Assembly (NCBI GenBank): GCA_949987565.1
Contig: OX465102.1
Span: 14,313,020-14,377,019, forward strand
Reading direction: 5' to 3'
Length of the DNA: 64,000 bases
Source: Luidia sarsii
Lineage: Eukaryota > Echinodermata > Asteroidea > Paxillosida > Luidiidae
Shown here: one piece after another, positions 1 through 14,500 of the stretch
Layout: each line of letters starts with the position of its first letter
How positions within the stretch are numbered: the first letter of the stretch is position 1
Translations under genes and position numbers: made by a program
The notes under the pieces: model-generated
Database searches by the model: none
What the model was told of the DNA's origin: nothing
The model's input: only the letters and a program-made list of their open reading frames with translations

Positions 1-97
1 AAACTTTTTGAAATGCAAAGGCGAGTATAGGGTTGTAATTTGTAAAACTCAAAATCAAGTACATTTTGTATAGACACTGACAGCCTGACAGGTAAAA

Positions 98-142
98 TGT
101 ACTTGTACTTGTACTCTACTTGTACTTGTAGTTGTACTGGCC
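98..142. repeat. Degenerate ACTTGT-type short tandem repeat
   Basis: Several near-copies of a six-base unit (acttgt) follow one another, broken by small changes. It is a simple microsatellite with no coding or regulatory sign. Confidence 0.7.
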
Positions 143-1670
143 AAGTACTCGTATTGACACTTGAGCGAATACCTGTGCTCATATACTCCAATACACCACT
201 TAAAGGTTGAGGTTTGTGGTAAATTATAGCAGGTTAGGTATAATCAAGGGTGTGCTGGAGGAAGGAGGGAGGGACAGAGGTTGGGAGTGGCAAGGATGAA
301 GTTCATTTGGAAGTATTGGTGAACTTTGTGACCCCCCATTCTTCAAATTGTGGGATGGTTTCCTAATGGAGACCTTCCTCCCAATTGGTCGTTACAAACA
401 CCACACTCGCAAATCAGAGCTCTGTGCATAAACCTTTTCCCCAGCCATGTTGCATCCTGAAAAAAAGGTCAGGTGAGAGAAAAGACACATGCCCAAGGTT
501 CTACAAACCTTTGCCAAAGATTTTCACTCGTGTCTAAGATGGCTTGTTTGGCCAAGACAGCAAGGCATCCCAGAAAAGTGAATCTTCCCAAAACAAATAA
601 CTCTATTTGATAAACAGTGGCCCGGTTAGACGTAAACACATTTGGACGGCATGCCAGCTGTCATGGTGCTAATTTTCTTAGTCATTTTAGTTTTGTGATG
701 ATAAAAAAAAAAAAATCGGTATTTACTTTCCAGGATGGGAAAAGAGTAATGTGCGGACATCCTCTCTGTACCATGTGGTGTCAAGTGATGCCTTGACGGG
801 TAGAAGTTATTTTTAGCCTTGAAGATTCTCCATCTCTCTCTTTTTAAGGAAAACCAATTTAACAGGCAAGGAGATTTCTAAGATGTCAATTTCCTTAATC
901 CTAGCACTACACAAGCCATGAAACCCCACCACAATCATAATTAAATCAGAGGTGATGAAATTAGAGAGACTGGGATGTTTTGCTTATCTTTTTGGGAGGG
1001 AACATGTTGGGATAGTCCTTGGAAAGACAAGAATTCACTCTCGAGGGATTTTAACCGAAATGGCTTGGATAAAGGAGCAGAGAGCTCCAATGGAGCGGGC
1101 AGACCCTGGGGACATTTTGGGATGACCTTTCAACCCCTTCCTTTTCTTTCTGGAATGGTCAGCTTTTTTAGCCAGACTTTCCCAGGCACCACCAAACCCT
1201 TCCCTCCCTTCTTCCTCCCCCTCCCCCTCCACTCCATGGTCTCCAGACAGGACCACACAATACCTGACCTTGTTATCTCCAGACTCTCTTGGGCTGTTTT
1301 TCCAGAGAGGAGATGATCTGGTAGATATTTTTGTCCTCTCTTTGAGGGAGGGAAGGGAGGGAGATGAGGGGAGGAGAGGGGGGGGGGAAGAAAAATAATA
1401 GAGCACAGATAACTGAACCATTCAAGTTGCCGAAAGTGGTCCCATGATTGCGGGTTTGCATCACCCTTCAGGCCAGAAAATATTTAGTCAGGTCCTTTCC
1501 AGTAGGCTAATCCTTTCCCTGACCATAAATCAATCGGAAGAAAGCAACTGTTGGCGTAGATGTCTGGATTGTCTGGGTCTATCTTGATACTGTCAGCATT
1601 GTTTTTGGGGCTTTTTTTTCAGTTTGCTTTGGTTTTGTATTTTATGGTTATGGCCTTCGATTTTTACTAA

Positions 1671-1752
1671 GTGCTTAGCTTGGTAGGGGCTAATGTGTTT
1701 TGTTGGGAGTCACAGACATGCCCTCACCACAAGGACCCAGGTTCCAATCCCA
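1671..1752 (+). repeat. Possible tRNA-like (SINE) fragment
   Basis: A box-A-like stretch (tagcttggtagggg, from about 1676) is followed about 50 nt later by a box-B-like stretch (ggttccaatccc, about 1737-1748). This spacing is that of a tRNA-derived pol III promoter. The cloverleaf is not convincing, so a decayed SINE is likelier than a tRNA gene. It does not belong to the leader-bearing family found in introns 6, 7, 10 and 14. Confidence 0.4.
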
Positions 1753-2276
1753 CTCATTGCAGACATCCAGGAGTTGGCCATCTCCTTGCCTGCTTCCTAG
1801 CCATCAACTGGGACAGAGGTTTCTGCCTGATGCCTTTCGAAGGTTAGGGCTAGTCACCCCTACTCGTTAAATTCAGGTCTTGTTGTTGAATGTTCTGTGT
1901 ATGGCATGAGGGATAGCCACATTTCATTTCAAAAAGTCGAATGAAACTGCTTCACTGACACAAAATGACCAAAATGGAAAAGGCACTACCCTGCATAGAC
2001 TGAAGTCATTTTGAAATGACTTTTCGATCAAGAAAATGTATCCCTTTTTCAGCTTTTTGTGGCGAGTTGGCCATAGAAATGACTTGACAGTTTGCTGTTT
2101 GAAGATGAGGCTGTCCCGATGAGCCAAGGCTTACTCACTGTCTCATTACAACTTTCGTCTGTCAGCTTCCTTTGTGTTGCCTTCCCACCATCTGTTGCTG
2201 GTGTGTGATCCAGAGAGCCGTTCATTCGTTGAGTCTGAAGAGGCAGCTGTGGTAATGTTGATGGATCTTGGTGACA

Positions 2277-2302
2277 GTACATGTACATGTACATGTATGC
2301 AT
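2277..2302. repeat. (ACATGT)n microsatellite
   Basis: About four tandem copies of a self-complementary hexamer (gtacat/acatgt). The whole tract is palindromic and could extrude a hairpin. Confidence 0.8.
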
Positions 2303-3978
2303 GTGCAGGCAGTCTTCAACAGGAAACCCTGGACATTGTGCTGAATTATTGTCTCCTTCGTGCACCAGACTAAACAGAAGCTTGTTAAAGACCAGCCTGG
2401 TTTTTATCTCGCGGCACTTTTTCATGTGAACCGAAACTCCACTGCTCTCTGTGAAATGTAGGACAGAAATTTATGAAACGGGGATCTTGACAAGTCATAA
2501 AAGAACACTTGGAGGGCCTGGGTTTTTAGTTCATTCAAGTTAACATCCTGTGTGTGAGCAGACTTGAAAAGCTAATACAGTTGAAAAACCATTGTGAACT
2601 GTTCTATTTTTAAGGCACTGCCACATACTCGAAAGAGTTTTTCATTTGTGAGGGTATGGCTATGGTTGTGGCTGTGACATGAAATGGGGGTGGGTGTCCT
2701 GGGAGAAAGGAGGAGTCCTGTTTTTTATTTTACGACCTGTTATGTGTGACTTTTATGTCTCTGCAGGCCTCTGCAAACAAAGTCTTTGAGGGTCAGGGGA
2801 ATGGATGCCATGTGTGGGGACTGGAGGATTGTGAAACTGTCATGGGGTGATTGGACTGGGAAGGCAAGCTGCTTGAAAGCATTAAAGTTAAAACCGTTTT
2901 TGTGTGCGTTTGGGAGTTTTGAAAAGAAGTTGCGAATCAGTGAATGAGCACTTTGAGCAGGGTTTTTTTGTGGAGAGGGACTGAGAGGATTTAATCCCGG
3001 CGACTCTGCTGGTAGTCGGCTGAGGTTTGCTTTCAGAGATTGCAGGCTCTGGTTTTAACTGCTGGTTGATTAGGGAAGATAAATTTATGGTGGTTTTGTG
3101 GTTGCTGAGGCAATTAGGGGGCAATTCAAAGGCTGCTGAGACCCCCAGTAACAGAGGGTCTGGTAGCAGTTAATCAGTCAAACTTCTCTTGAAAAAGAAG
3201 ACAGAATGACTTGCAGGGCTACTGGTAAATGAGTTTTTTGGAAACAAGTAACCCCTTATATCCACAGAGGCACAGAGCTCTAGTTTCTGTCCAAAGCAAT
3301 TCCATCTGAATACCGGTAGGCAGTTCAACACCAGTTATAATAGTGCAGTGGCCAGTTGAAGCATCAACTAAATTGTGGATAGATCAGTTTGGAGAGATCA
3401 GAGAAAAACTGATTCTTGATTATGCAAATCTTGGTTGGGGGTCAATTGGGGGTGGGGGGGGGGGGGTCAAAGATGACTGGCCTGGCCTGAGGTCGTTCCC
3501 CTCTTGGGCTTGTTGGCACTGCATGTTTCGGTGGAGCTAAGTGGATGTCCAATGACAAAGGGGAAACTTGGGCAATTGTAAAACCTGTACTAGGATTAAG
3601 GTGATCAATTATTGATACTTGACTGGGTACAATGGTCCTCAGATATCGGGTCCTGTTCCATTGCCAGAGTGGAATAGATGGGATAGTGGTAGCCCTTAGC
3701 TAGCCTAACGCCGACCAGAAAATGCACCCATCATCTACAGAAAGAATCATATCATTTAGTCAATTTATTTTCTTTGGGGGAGGGGAGACAAAGAAGAAAG
3801 CTCTGCTCATGACTTTGTCATTCCATACCTTCTCAGTTCAGTCCAAAACTTTTTCTAGAGAAGTCATTTTTATCGGAACTGCTGAGCCAGAGATGTTTTC
3901 TCTCCAATACGCATCTGTCAACTTGACATGTGAATTGTTGTTTCAATGATTGATCTTCAAGAGGTCCAGTCTTTTTGT

Positions 3979-4014
3979 AAGGTCCTGCTAGGATGAAAAC
4001 ATCACGCCCTGCAG
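3979..4014 (+). repeat. Partial copy of the palindromic MITE-like family A (right arm)
   Basis: The motif aaggtcctgctaggat followed by a gaaaacatcacgccct-like stretch matches the right arm of the palindromic elements at 25803-25879 and 61780-61857. A clear left arm is not preserved here. Confidence 0.55.
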
Positions 4015-7000
4015 AGTTTTGACAATTGACAATCAATCAATCTAAATGTTAGATTGATTTCTGTGCACCCTGTGGGCACTTAGTTCCACTTATAGTTAAA
4101 GTTATATGAATTCTTGTGAAAACAAAATTGGGTCGAACGATTCCACCTACAAGTTTTTTTTACACTGGATTTACAATATCAGTAACTCTTGGGTTCTTAA
4201 CAACATAGGACATTTCAGTCAGTGTGGGAAAATGAGTTCTTTCAACTCTTGCGTTGTTGGACCATGGTTGGACAAAGACATTTTAGGAATGGGCCCTGTG
4301 AATGGCAAACCAGTGGACATCTTGAATCAGTTGAGCGGGTTTCCGTGGCAACGCACAAAAGGTGGCTGGTGGGTTCTCAGGGTTCCTCTCATCTGTTGTG
4401 GGTCATGCAGGGGCAGGAACCCAGACCCAGACCGGCTGGAGGCCAGCCTAATCCAGTGCTGCGGTCGCTCCAGAGCCTGCTGTGAAGACAAACCTGCTGA
4501 GCAGCTAAGGCGCTGGGGGGATAATGTTATCCCGAGCTATGGGAACAGGGCCATGGGGAGGAGAAGGGGAGAGAGAGAAGTAAGCTAGAGAGGTCACAGG
4601 GATAAGCCACCCTGATCTAAGTCAAGCAAATAAAGCACCATTGTCGGGGGCCTTTTCACGTTCTTGGGGACACCCCCCCTCCCAAACCCCTGAAAACCTG
4701 ATCCTTGTACCAACTCGGCATGCACAAAAGGCGTTTCATGTCAGTGGAAATACACACAGGGTGGATAACGAATGTGCAATGCAAAATAATGTTCTTAGCT
4801 GGTATGGAGAATTTGCAGACTCTGTGTGTGGTTTGGTTCCTTGCTATGAGTCTCCCAGTCTCAGTTCACAAAAGCCCTGTCCGCATTGGACTTTTTTCGG
4901 GGAAACTAACCGAGCGAATGGGTAACTTGATCATTTTTAGTCATTTGCCACAGAACACCAAACTTGGTTCCCAACGTCAGCCTTGTGAATTCTCTCTAAG
5001 TATAACTTAAAGGTTGATTGCTCCCTGAGCCTTGCAGAATATGAGAAACGGATGTCTTTTTTTTCCCCCTTGGTGAGAAGGAACTCAGCCATTGAAGCAG
5101 ACTACTTGTGTTCAAGTTCCACTAAAACCTTAATGCCGGAGGAATGTCTCAAATTATACATTGGAATTTTTTTTAATTGTTTTTCCCTCCCCCAGCCCGC
5201 TGTTTCTTGCATGCTTGCAATAGGGTTTCATACTTATTGGACCATCATGTCCCCCTCCGGATGCGCAAAAAGCCGAGCCATTTGATAATCGGCCTCATCT
5301 CTTGTTGTGGAAACAAAACAAAAAGAAAGCAGGATGTGGGCCTGCACGGCTGCAGGGCTAGCTTTCTTCAACTCCACCGCAAACCCCCCCCCTCCCTCCT
5401 TTTTAAATCACAGATACGGCTCATCATGCTTTCCCGTTAGGAAACAAATAGACACATCTTATTGGCATGCCTGTTACCCTCCCCCCCCCCCCTCCATCCC
5501 TTGTGCCGATAATCCTCAGGCTCTCGGCTAAGCTGTTTTGGATTTTGCTGAGGCTGAGCAATCGCTCTCTTCCCCCCTCCTCTCTCTTTTCTTCTCTCCT
5601 GGCCAGACAAAAGAAGAAATCTGTGGTTGAAATGCCAACCGCCAAACCTCCCCCCCTCTCCCAGCCTGGAATGGGCCTCAGCTTGTATTGGTTTCAATTG
5701 ATATGATGGACACCGACCGTACCTTCCTATTGTTATGGATGTTGCACGCTCTCTCCCCCCCTCCTCTCCCCCCTCCCCCAGTAAATCTCTGCCAGCGGGT
5801 TGACAACAAAGAACAAATCTCTCCTTTCCCCCTTTCCCCCATCCCCTGTCCTTGCCAGGATTACCCGGATTGGTCAGTTGCGGACTCTGAGGTTTTTTTT
5901 TTTTTTTAAGGGTGTGGTGAAACGAGACTGTCAACAATTCAGATCCTGTGCGTGCTGTTGCATGCTGTAAATATCTCCAGTTGTTAGCGGGGCACTGGCG
6001 AATTCCTCAGAAAATTAGCGAGAAGCTATTTTCCGAGTGTATGTGCCTCCAATCAGTTGGTTGAATCTGAAATGATTTTTTTATGGGTGAAGTGGAGATG
6101 GTTTGCAATTGCGTGAGGTCTCTTTAAGACGTTCTACTTTTGGGATTGGGTGTCGCCACGTTTTGGCGGCTTTAATCTCCGGAAATCAAGAGTTTAAGGG
6201 GAGTAAACTATCTGGAGGGTATCTATCGTATCTACCATGATGGAACTATGGTTGATTTACCTGATACGAGTGAAGCTTAGAAACTCCTTTTTTTTTTTTT
6301 TTTTTAATTCTGTCAAAAGCCGGGAATGAAAAGGTGCAATGCGGCGGGGGACTGAAGGGGGGTTGGTGTGTGAGTCAGAGCAGGGGGATCTGTCTTGAAA
6401 GACTTTGGGAGAAACCAGACAATAGCGGAAATGATGGGATTCCTGGCTAGGCTGGCAGCAGGCCTAGAGAGGGGGCTCTGCTATTATCCAGAGGGCAGCG
6501 GGTCAGTAGATCCGCTGGGCTTTGTTTGTGGCCAGAATTGGGCCGAAAAAAAGGGATTAGACGCCGAACTTTTTCCCACCCCCAAATGATGTCTTCATTC
6601 GGGGTAATCAGCCAGTAAAGTGAAGCTGGAGCAGAAGTCAGGAAAAGGGAGAAATAGAAGTGAATTCATCATTCATCATGATGGAACTTGCTCCGTCAGT
6701 TCAGTGCGGAATTGGATGCACCGTGGTAGACTAATGACAAGTGTATGGACAAAAGATGGATTGCTGCCACCGGGGAAAGGAGAGACCTATTTGTACTGAC
6801 CTGTTAAATCAAAACTTTTGTGACCTAGCCAGCTGAGGCTATTCTGGCCCTTTATTGGATCATAAAAAAATACCCTCACAATTTCAGTCTAGGGCGTTTT
6901 CCTATGTGTGTGGTGACCATTTCAGGGGCTGGGGAAGTGTAGTTTTATTTTTTGTCAGTGCTGTACACCACCAGTGGGACAGTGCTGTATTTGTACCTGG

Positions 7001-10000
7001 TGGTGCGAGCGGAAGTCTGGCATTATCTTACAAGGTCCATGGTAACCCCCCTCTCCACACCAGTAGAAATCCAATAATGAAGACAGAGAGAGGGGGAGGA
7101 TTGCAGGGTGTGTTACTGTTTAATAGCTGAAAAAAGGGAGATGCTAGTGGCAACTGGCAGTTAATCCTTAATGCTGTAATGAGGTTGTCTCTGACTGTGA
7201 GGCAGAGTTGGATGTAAAAAGAGAGAGAAGAAACTAGCCAAGGCTGAGACTGGAACCAGGAAGCTTTGGAGACTTTGGGTTGATTTTTTTTCTCTCTTTT
7301 TTTGTGTGTGCAGGAAACAGGGGCCCCCATTTGGCACACAGATTGAATGCATTAAAATGTCAGGAACCTGGCTTTTCCTGGGCGGAAAGGGGGTAGAGCA
7401 GGGTAGCAGGTGTAAAGGGGTCTCCTAGGTTTTTTAAAGGTTTTTTTTTTAGTACTTTTTTTTGGGGGGGGGGGGATTTAAAGCAAAATTAATGCTTGAA
7501 ACTTTTGAGGATAGATCAGACTTTCCTGACTGATGGGCATCTTTTTTTTTGGGGGGGGGCGTGGTGGGGTGTGTGTTCTATTTGGGACATCCAGGTGTCC
7601 CATTCAGCCGGGACCTGGGGATACCTCAAAAGATCTAGACAGTTGGAGTCCCCTAGCCCCCACCACCCCCTCTTCCTTCCCTTGCTTCCTTCCCCACAGA
7701 TTTCATGTAAGTCCCATATTTCACAGCAATTAACACCGAGACCCCCGCCCATTTTTATCCAGTCCAACCGAAAAGGTGTCAGACATCTATTGAGCCCCCC
7801 CCCCCCTCCACATCCCACCTTTCAAATTGAGGGCGGTTAATTCTGCAGGAAAATGGGCGGGGGGGTCCTAATCTTGGCTCGTAAAGTTATGGTGGGGAAG
7901 AACGCTGAAATTCGTTTTCGTCACTTTAGAAAGTGATGGTTCGAAAAAAGAATGAAAAAAAAACCCCAAACCACCCCACCAAACCTTTCTGGCCCATCCA
8001 TGTCCTGAGCGTTAAGTGGCAATTGAGATAAACAGGCCTATTGTTTGGATCATGCTGCGCAGGTAACTCGGTCCCGTTGGGGTAGTTTTTTTGTTCTGCC
8101 CGTGAAAGGAAGGAATGAAGGGGAGCCTTGATTTGAAGAGTCTTGTCTCGCGAAGAAGTCATTTTCTCCCATTGATTCATTCCCTGATATGAGGGGAACA
8201 AAGACAAGAATGCCCCAAGACTGAAGAAAAGAAAAGAGGGGGGAAAAATGGATAGCACCATTGGCTAAAATCGTAAAGAGTGTCAATTGTTTCCCCCATT
8301 CCACAATGAATAGTCACCACTTGCAGGGATTCAGCCTATTTATCCATTTCTCTTTTTCTTTTTGTGTCAATACCCTGTCATCGTGTCGTTTGATGTTTGA
8401 CATTTTGTTGATGAGTGAGAGTCAGTCAGTGGACAAAGAGTTCAATGCGTTCAATGCGGCACAGTTTAGGAATGTGGCGGGATGTTTAACCCTTTTCTTT
8501 TACCCCGCCTTGGTTGAAGGGGAGGTGGGATAATAAGGTGAGATCGCTTTTGGAGCAGATTGATTATGGTGGAATAAACGCTTAGTCCTTTTGTTTCTTT
8601 CTTTTTGGCTAGGGTGATGCTCCCAACAAGGGATTCTTTTTAGGTGAAAATGAAAATAGTTTCTGCAAGTGATCCTAAAGCATTAGTCTTCTGTAGACTA
8701 TGGGAAAGATGGCCCAGTGTTCATTGTGGGGTTGATGCAGTGTGTGGTTTAGGAGACAATGATGTCCTTAAGAAACAAAATGATTGAGAGTAGAGGCGAG
8801 TAGAACCTACTCTTTGATTGGAATTTGGTTATGCGGTGCTGAATTGGCGAGACAGACTTTGTGGTGAAACTGGCAAAAAACCTTCAGTCTGTGTTTCTCT
8901 ACAGACAGAAGCAGGACAGATTTATCATTGAAACAAAACTTGTTGGTTTAGTGGCTGGCTTTTTGTATGTCTTCTGGGGTGAGTGGGGAAGGGGGGGGGG
9001 GGGGGTTGTTGGGAGGTTTGAGGAGATGAGGCCTAGTCAGACAAAAGGATGGAGAAAGCCGCCGCCGCCGAAGGCCTGAGAAAAGATGCATTCATGCAGA
9101 CTGATTGAGATGGAGGCTTTGTGACTTGGCCCCTTGATTTGCATGGTTTTCTCCCTCCACCTTTAGGGCACGGGTCACCTTTCCCAGGGAGGGGAGAAAG
9201 ACTTCAGGCTTGCTTGACAGAAACTTGAAGAAAACACATCTACGATTTCTCTCTCTATCTCTCTGTCTCTCTGTCTGGGAAACCAGAAAGGTTCTCCAAA
9301 TGTCTCTTCAGTTGTGACGACCAGGATGTGGTTTCTGTGGACCATATTTTCCCTGTGCCAGGCCACTAAAGACCAATTAGTCAATAACTTGCCTGACTGC
9401 TGAAGCCAAGTCGAGTCAATCCTATTTGGCAGGGAAGGGCCTTTTCCTCGACAGAGAAGCTGAGGCCTAAGTTAGTATCTCTTGGCCGCCAAACCCACCC
9501 GGCTTTTTAGCCAGTGCCCCTAAAGTGAAGTCTACTTGAAGCCTTGCGTGAGCTTGGAAGCCTGGGTTTTCCCTGTGTTCTCCGCTAAATCCATATTTTG
9601 CCAGCAGTTGAATTAACTTCTTTTCAGGCAAGGGAGGGGAGGGGACCTTTTTGCTGCTGTGATTGGTCTTAGCATAGAGGAAGGAACCTCCATGGTCAGC
9701 TCCTTGGCTGTTTATCAGAGACCTTTTCTCATGGACCAACATCCATTTAGGCCTAGTGATTCGAATGCACCTTTGCTGTGTTGTGAAGAGTTTGACTTGA
9801 ATTACAGGACCAAGGGCTTCTTGATAAGAAAGATATCTACCCGTGCAGCAGCAATTTGGAAGGGGTTAAGACTTAAGGAAATGCAAGTCTTTGCAGCTAA
9901 TTCATCCCAGGCTCCTTTGAACTGAAGGAGCTGTTTGATATCCCCCACCTTGACTGCTGGAGTCTTTTTAAGACACCAGGGTGTATGTGTCAGGGGTTGA

Positions 10001-10473
10001 TAGTCATTGCCTTATTACAGAGTCTAATTACCACTTCCCTGCTACTGGTTTCAGCTGGTGGCTGGGTGGTCTCTTAGCGATGGCTAGCATGTCTCTTTTT
10101 TCCCCCATCCTTTTTTTTTGAGTCTCCCTTTTTTTTTTAAAAACAAGGATTGTTTTGAGACTATAGTGTGTGGAGCCATGGAACCTGGGATGCGCTTCCA
10201 ATGTTCTCCCCAATCTGTCAACATGAGGCAGTAACCCTGAAACCCTCAGCTCTTGACATAGCATAAATAGCCCAAAGGGTTAACTATACGTGACATTGAG
10301 GAATGCAAGCTCAATGTTCCGCCGCTCTTGAAGTGGGTGGCTGTGGACTTGAGGCGTCTTTGGGGTTGTCACTATTCCTGCCAACTTAGCAAGGGTTTGA
10401 GCAGGGGCACCCATTGTCTCAGTTATCCTTATGTGCGTTTCAGTCGCAACTTGCCACACGTCCAACAGGTTGT

Positions 10474-10545
10474 CCCTCTACCTCCTCTTCTTCCCCCTCC
10501 TCCTCTTCCTTCTCCTCTTCCTTCTCCTTCCCCTCTTCCTTCTCC
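10474..10545. repeat. Polypyrimidine CT-rich tract
   Basis: About 70 bases of almost pure pyrimidine made of irregular cctcttcctt units. It is low-complexity DNA. No exon follows it, so I do not read it as a functional splice-acceptor tract. Confidence 0.85.
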
Positions 10546-13500
10546 TACACCTTTGCCTACTCTCCTGCTTTGCCTACTCCAAGACGACATTCACTTTTCT
10601 TCATGTCCCAAATAAAATAAACCCACATGGCCACATCACACATGCATTCCTAGCAGAGAAACTCCTTGGGCTACCTTTTTGAAACGACATTGCACTAATG
10701 CAGATGGCTCGTGGAAGTGAGACAGTCGTCATATCTTTCAATTTTGACACCGTTGTAGTGACACGCACTTTAGACCCTTAAAAAAAAAGGTTTTCCAGAC
10801 AGGACAGACAGTCACGGACTGAGGAAGTAATTTGTTAGCCTTATTAGAAGTTGCACTCATGCAGGGGGGCCTGTTCAGCCCCTTCTGACTCAATAACGCC
10901 CTACCCTTGACTCATGTTTTTAGAACAAGCATCTGAAAACATCAGGCAGCAGGGGTGGGTGCTTATGGACAAACAGATCAAGTTCCTGCTCAGCAGGCTC
11001 TGGAAGAGAAAAACCCGCTAGCTGAGATGAGAAAAGGGAGGGTTGTATTACTTCGTTTGTTCCAGGCATCTTTTCGGTAACATTGTTTCAACATTGGGCC
11101 ATTCCCCCCCCCTTTTTGGCAGAGGAGGGAGGGCTTGCAGATGGGGAGGCCGGGCTATTTTCTGTGTAAGACTACCAGGTGCCCTTAAGCATTTCCGAGA
11201 GGGGGTTTTAATATAGGACCTGTAACTGACACTGATTGGGGGGGTGAAAATAGGAAGAGGTTGCAAATTAAATCTTCCGGGTATTGTGTGCTCCTGGTCT
11301 GTGTGGTCTGAAGGGGGGGGGGGTGGTTCGGATAAAGGAGAAAAGCCAAGTTTCTGTAAGGGTCATTGGCCATGGTTGATATCCGATGCTTGTTGGTCCT
11401 TGGGGCAATAATTACCCAGGAAGCATTTGATCCAGCTCCAGCTAGCGTGCAAGGTAGATCCCAAGGCCCCCTTTCGACCGTTATTTTAAAATTCTTTTTA
11501 AGATAACGCCCTTTGTTCTTTCCCCTCTGAGAAGTCCCCCCTTCCCAACCTTGTACGATGTGAATTTTGGGTGAAAAAAGGCTCTTTTTCAGAAAGAATC
11601 CTGACAAAAAGAACTAGTTTGTTTACTCGGGCGGATTGAATTGCCCAGGTAGGATACGCATGAAAGCAAGTAAAAATGTATCCAAATTTCACGCCTCTGC
11701 ATTTCGATTTGCTGGGGTTGCCTACCTCAAAAGCTGAATGGATGCATTCCTGCTGTGTCTTTATTTTGGGAGGTAGGCCTATGATTTTTGAAAGGTTGTT
11801 ATTTTCCTTTTTTGGGGGGGGGGGGGTTGTAGGCCTACATGCGGCACGATCAGACAAACTTTTCAGTAATTTTTTTTGTGTATTCTGCTCAAAGCTTATC
11901 CCTTAATGGGCTAATTTCAGTCGTTCGAGGGACTCTTTTGGTCGCAGATAAGATAAGTTGACAGTTTTCCCTCAAATGTTCACTCTCGGTTTTTCCCTTT
12001 TGAAAAAATATCCCCTACCCCTTACCTAGTGGGTTGTGTCTGCTGCACCTACAATGGTATATGTTGGAAAGACTTTTGTATGGAGTGGAACCTCTTATGG
12101 GACCATTATTTTTTTAAATCGCTTTTTGAGCGGCTGCCGGTTTCATTAGACTTGCATGCCGCAAAGTCAGAACCGAGACTAGTTAGTAATTTCCCCCTTT
12201 TACCTTCAGCCCCCCCCCTCCTCCAATGCCGGCGCTAGACCTTGGATTGATTGAACCACCATGCTCCATTTTTGATCATCATAAACCAGTGGTCAAGTTC
12301 AGACCAAGCATTACAGAAGGCGTTGGCATGACGGCTCCAGAGATGAATTGCAACCTGGAGTTTTATTCAGCCCCTTGTTCTACCCTCACTTCCCCGCTCC
12401 CTCACTTCCCCGCTCCCTTCCCTCCCCTCCTCGATCAATTTCCCGCAATTTCCTTTCAAACCCAGTGGCCCAGGGGAGTTTGCCCAAGCCTGATAAATGA
12501 CTATGAAATGTCCAAGCACAGTTTAAGTATCCAATTATGGGGCGGATTGTGGGCTATTCTGATATCTCTCTTCTGTGTAATTTTTTTTTACCATTCCAGT
12601 CCAGATGGGCATTAAATAAAATCAAATGGGGGACTAAAACTCCACCTTAACTACCAGTACATTTATTTTTCTGACTGCATCAGGGCTGCCTAAGAGAGTG
12701 GCATTGAGAAGTTGAAAGGGTGGGAATGGAGGACGCTTTCTTTTATGTTGTCTCATTGGACGCATATTGACGACTTATTGATCCAGTTGTCCGCTTGCTC
12801 AATGTTCAAAACCTCTCGCTCTCTCCCATCCTCCCTCGAATCCCTCAGAGACCCGCGCATTGTACCCATAGACCACTCTTCTTCCTGGGGCCCCTAGGAT
12901 GCCACTGCAAGGAATGTGGAAAGAGTTTTCCTTCTTTCTAAAAGACCTTTGTTATCTTAAAGCTTCGAAGCACTTCTTTTTGGGAGGCAGACTTAGGAAA
13001 ACAAACTCTTCCTTAATTATCTTGACTCCAGGCACTCATTACAGATAGGCAGTGTGCAGTGATGGGATAATCCCTTTTTTTGTGGATGGTTGAGTGACTT
13101 GAGTTGGTGAACACATTATTTCAGCCCACTGAATCTACATAGAAATCCTCTTAAACAATTCTTTTTGAAACTGTCATGGTGTACAGGTACACTGCATCCA
13201 CCAGAAAGGAATAATATGCTTAAACTCTTTCAGTGGTGGCATCACTAATGTGCATCAGAAGGCCTTTCTTTAAGTTTCAATCGCTTGATTCCTAATGCCC
13301 ATCTTCACTTTGGGAGGTCTAGTATAGCAGCGTGCCTTCCAGTCTAGTGGAGGCGAGGATTCCATTTTGAACCCTGGCTCGTCACTTTGCCGCACTTTCC
13401 ACCCACTTAAGGGCATAACTTTGTCCACTGAGGCCATTTTGTACTAATTCCCTCCCCTCCTCCCAGGTCCTCTGGTTTGCCTGTACTTTTTATTTACTAA

Positions 13501-14451
13501 GGTGTCCCCAATGCCAGGCTGTCAGGACCACCATTGCCCTTGTTTCACAGGGCAAGCCGGTCAGACGGGACCTCTTCCCCATTTACACTCGAAATCAATT
13601 TTCTCTAAAACCCTCTCTGGAGCGTGGAAGGAGTTGTCGGCACTGGACACCCTAAAGTTGCTTTCAATAAAATCCAAGGCGGGTGTCCCCCCACTCCCTT
13701 AAATGCTACCTTTCTAGAAGTCGCAGTAGTTTAAAGTGAGCAATCTCAAGGGTGTAGCCATCACTGGAATCTCGTGATTTTGTTTGACGCAACCCACTCG
13801 GATGTGTTGTGTGTAGTATGAAGTCAAATTGGTTCTAACAGCATAATGAACACCTTTACAATGGAGGGTCCAGTGTCAAGTTACCTCAATGCAGGTTTCC
13901 ATTTTAGAGTTTCAAAGGAGAAAAAAAACAAAATACCTCACCTCATTTTATTTTTAAATAGCTCTCTTGTATGAAGTTGTGCACTTTTTTCCCACATTGC
14001 ACAGAATAAATGGTCGGCAGTCTTTGAGAGAGAGGAAGCATTTTTAAAGGGCCATGTTTAAGGCGGGGGTCATGTGAAGTGTTGGATGTCACTTGGGAGT
14101 TGGGAGTACTACAGGGAAGGTTGGGTCGGGCATGGATAGGTAGCCTGGAGCCCATACTCTCCCCCATGTTCTTGCCAGGAATGGGCTGAGCTGTCTGGTG
14201 TTCTCTGTTCCATGTCTGGGGCCACGATCAGGAGGGAGTGGCCTGAAACGTATCAGGCTTTCCTCTCCCCCAGAGGTGACTCTGACATTTTGGGGAGACT
14301 GTCTCCTGCGATCTATGGTGGCTGTTTTGCCCTGTATGCTGTTACACCCCTGGGCCTACCTAGTATTTGGAGCTGTTAATTGGTCCTGCTTTGAAAGGTC
14401 TGGGGACAGGATCGGGTGCTTCTCAGGCTCCTTCTTCTGAGAAGGTCCCGA

Positions 14452-14500
14452 GGTGGGTTTCACAAAGCCTTCCGATGAATCGTAACTCAACTGTCCATGG
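14452..14500 (+). repeat. MITE-like terminus, family C
   Basis: The stretch gtgggtttcacaaagcc followed by gatgaatcgtaactcaac recurs in reverse orientation at 22233-22290 (gttgagttacgatgcatc, then actttgtgaaattt). The shared end of about 38 bases suggests a dispersed element family. The element's far ends were not delimited. Confidence 0.5.

Noticed and set aside
4106..4588. 160-codon plus-strand open frame
   Set aside because: It has no recognisable domain, no coding-like codon use and no splice or promoter context. It is probably chance in a 24-kb non-coding stretch.
5437..5937. 166-codon minus-strand frame rich in Gly/Arg/Lys
   Set aside because: It is produced by C-rich and T-rich low-complexity DNA on the + strand.
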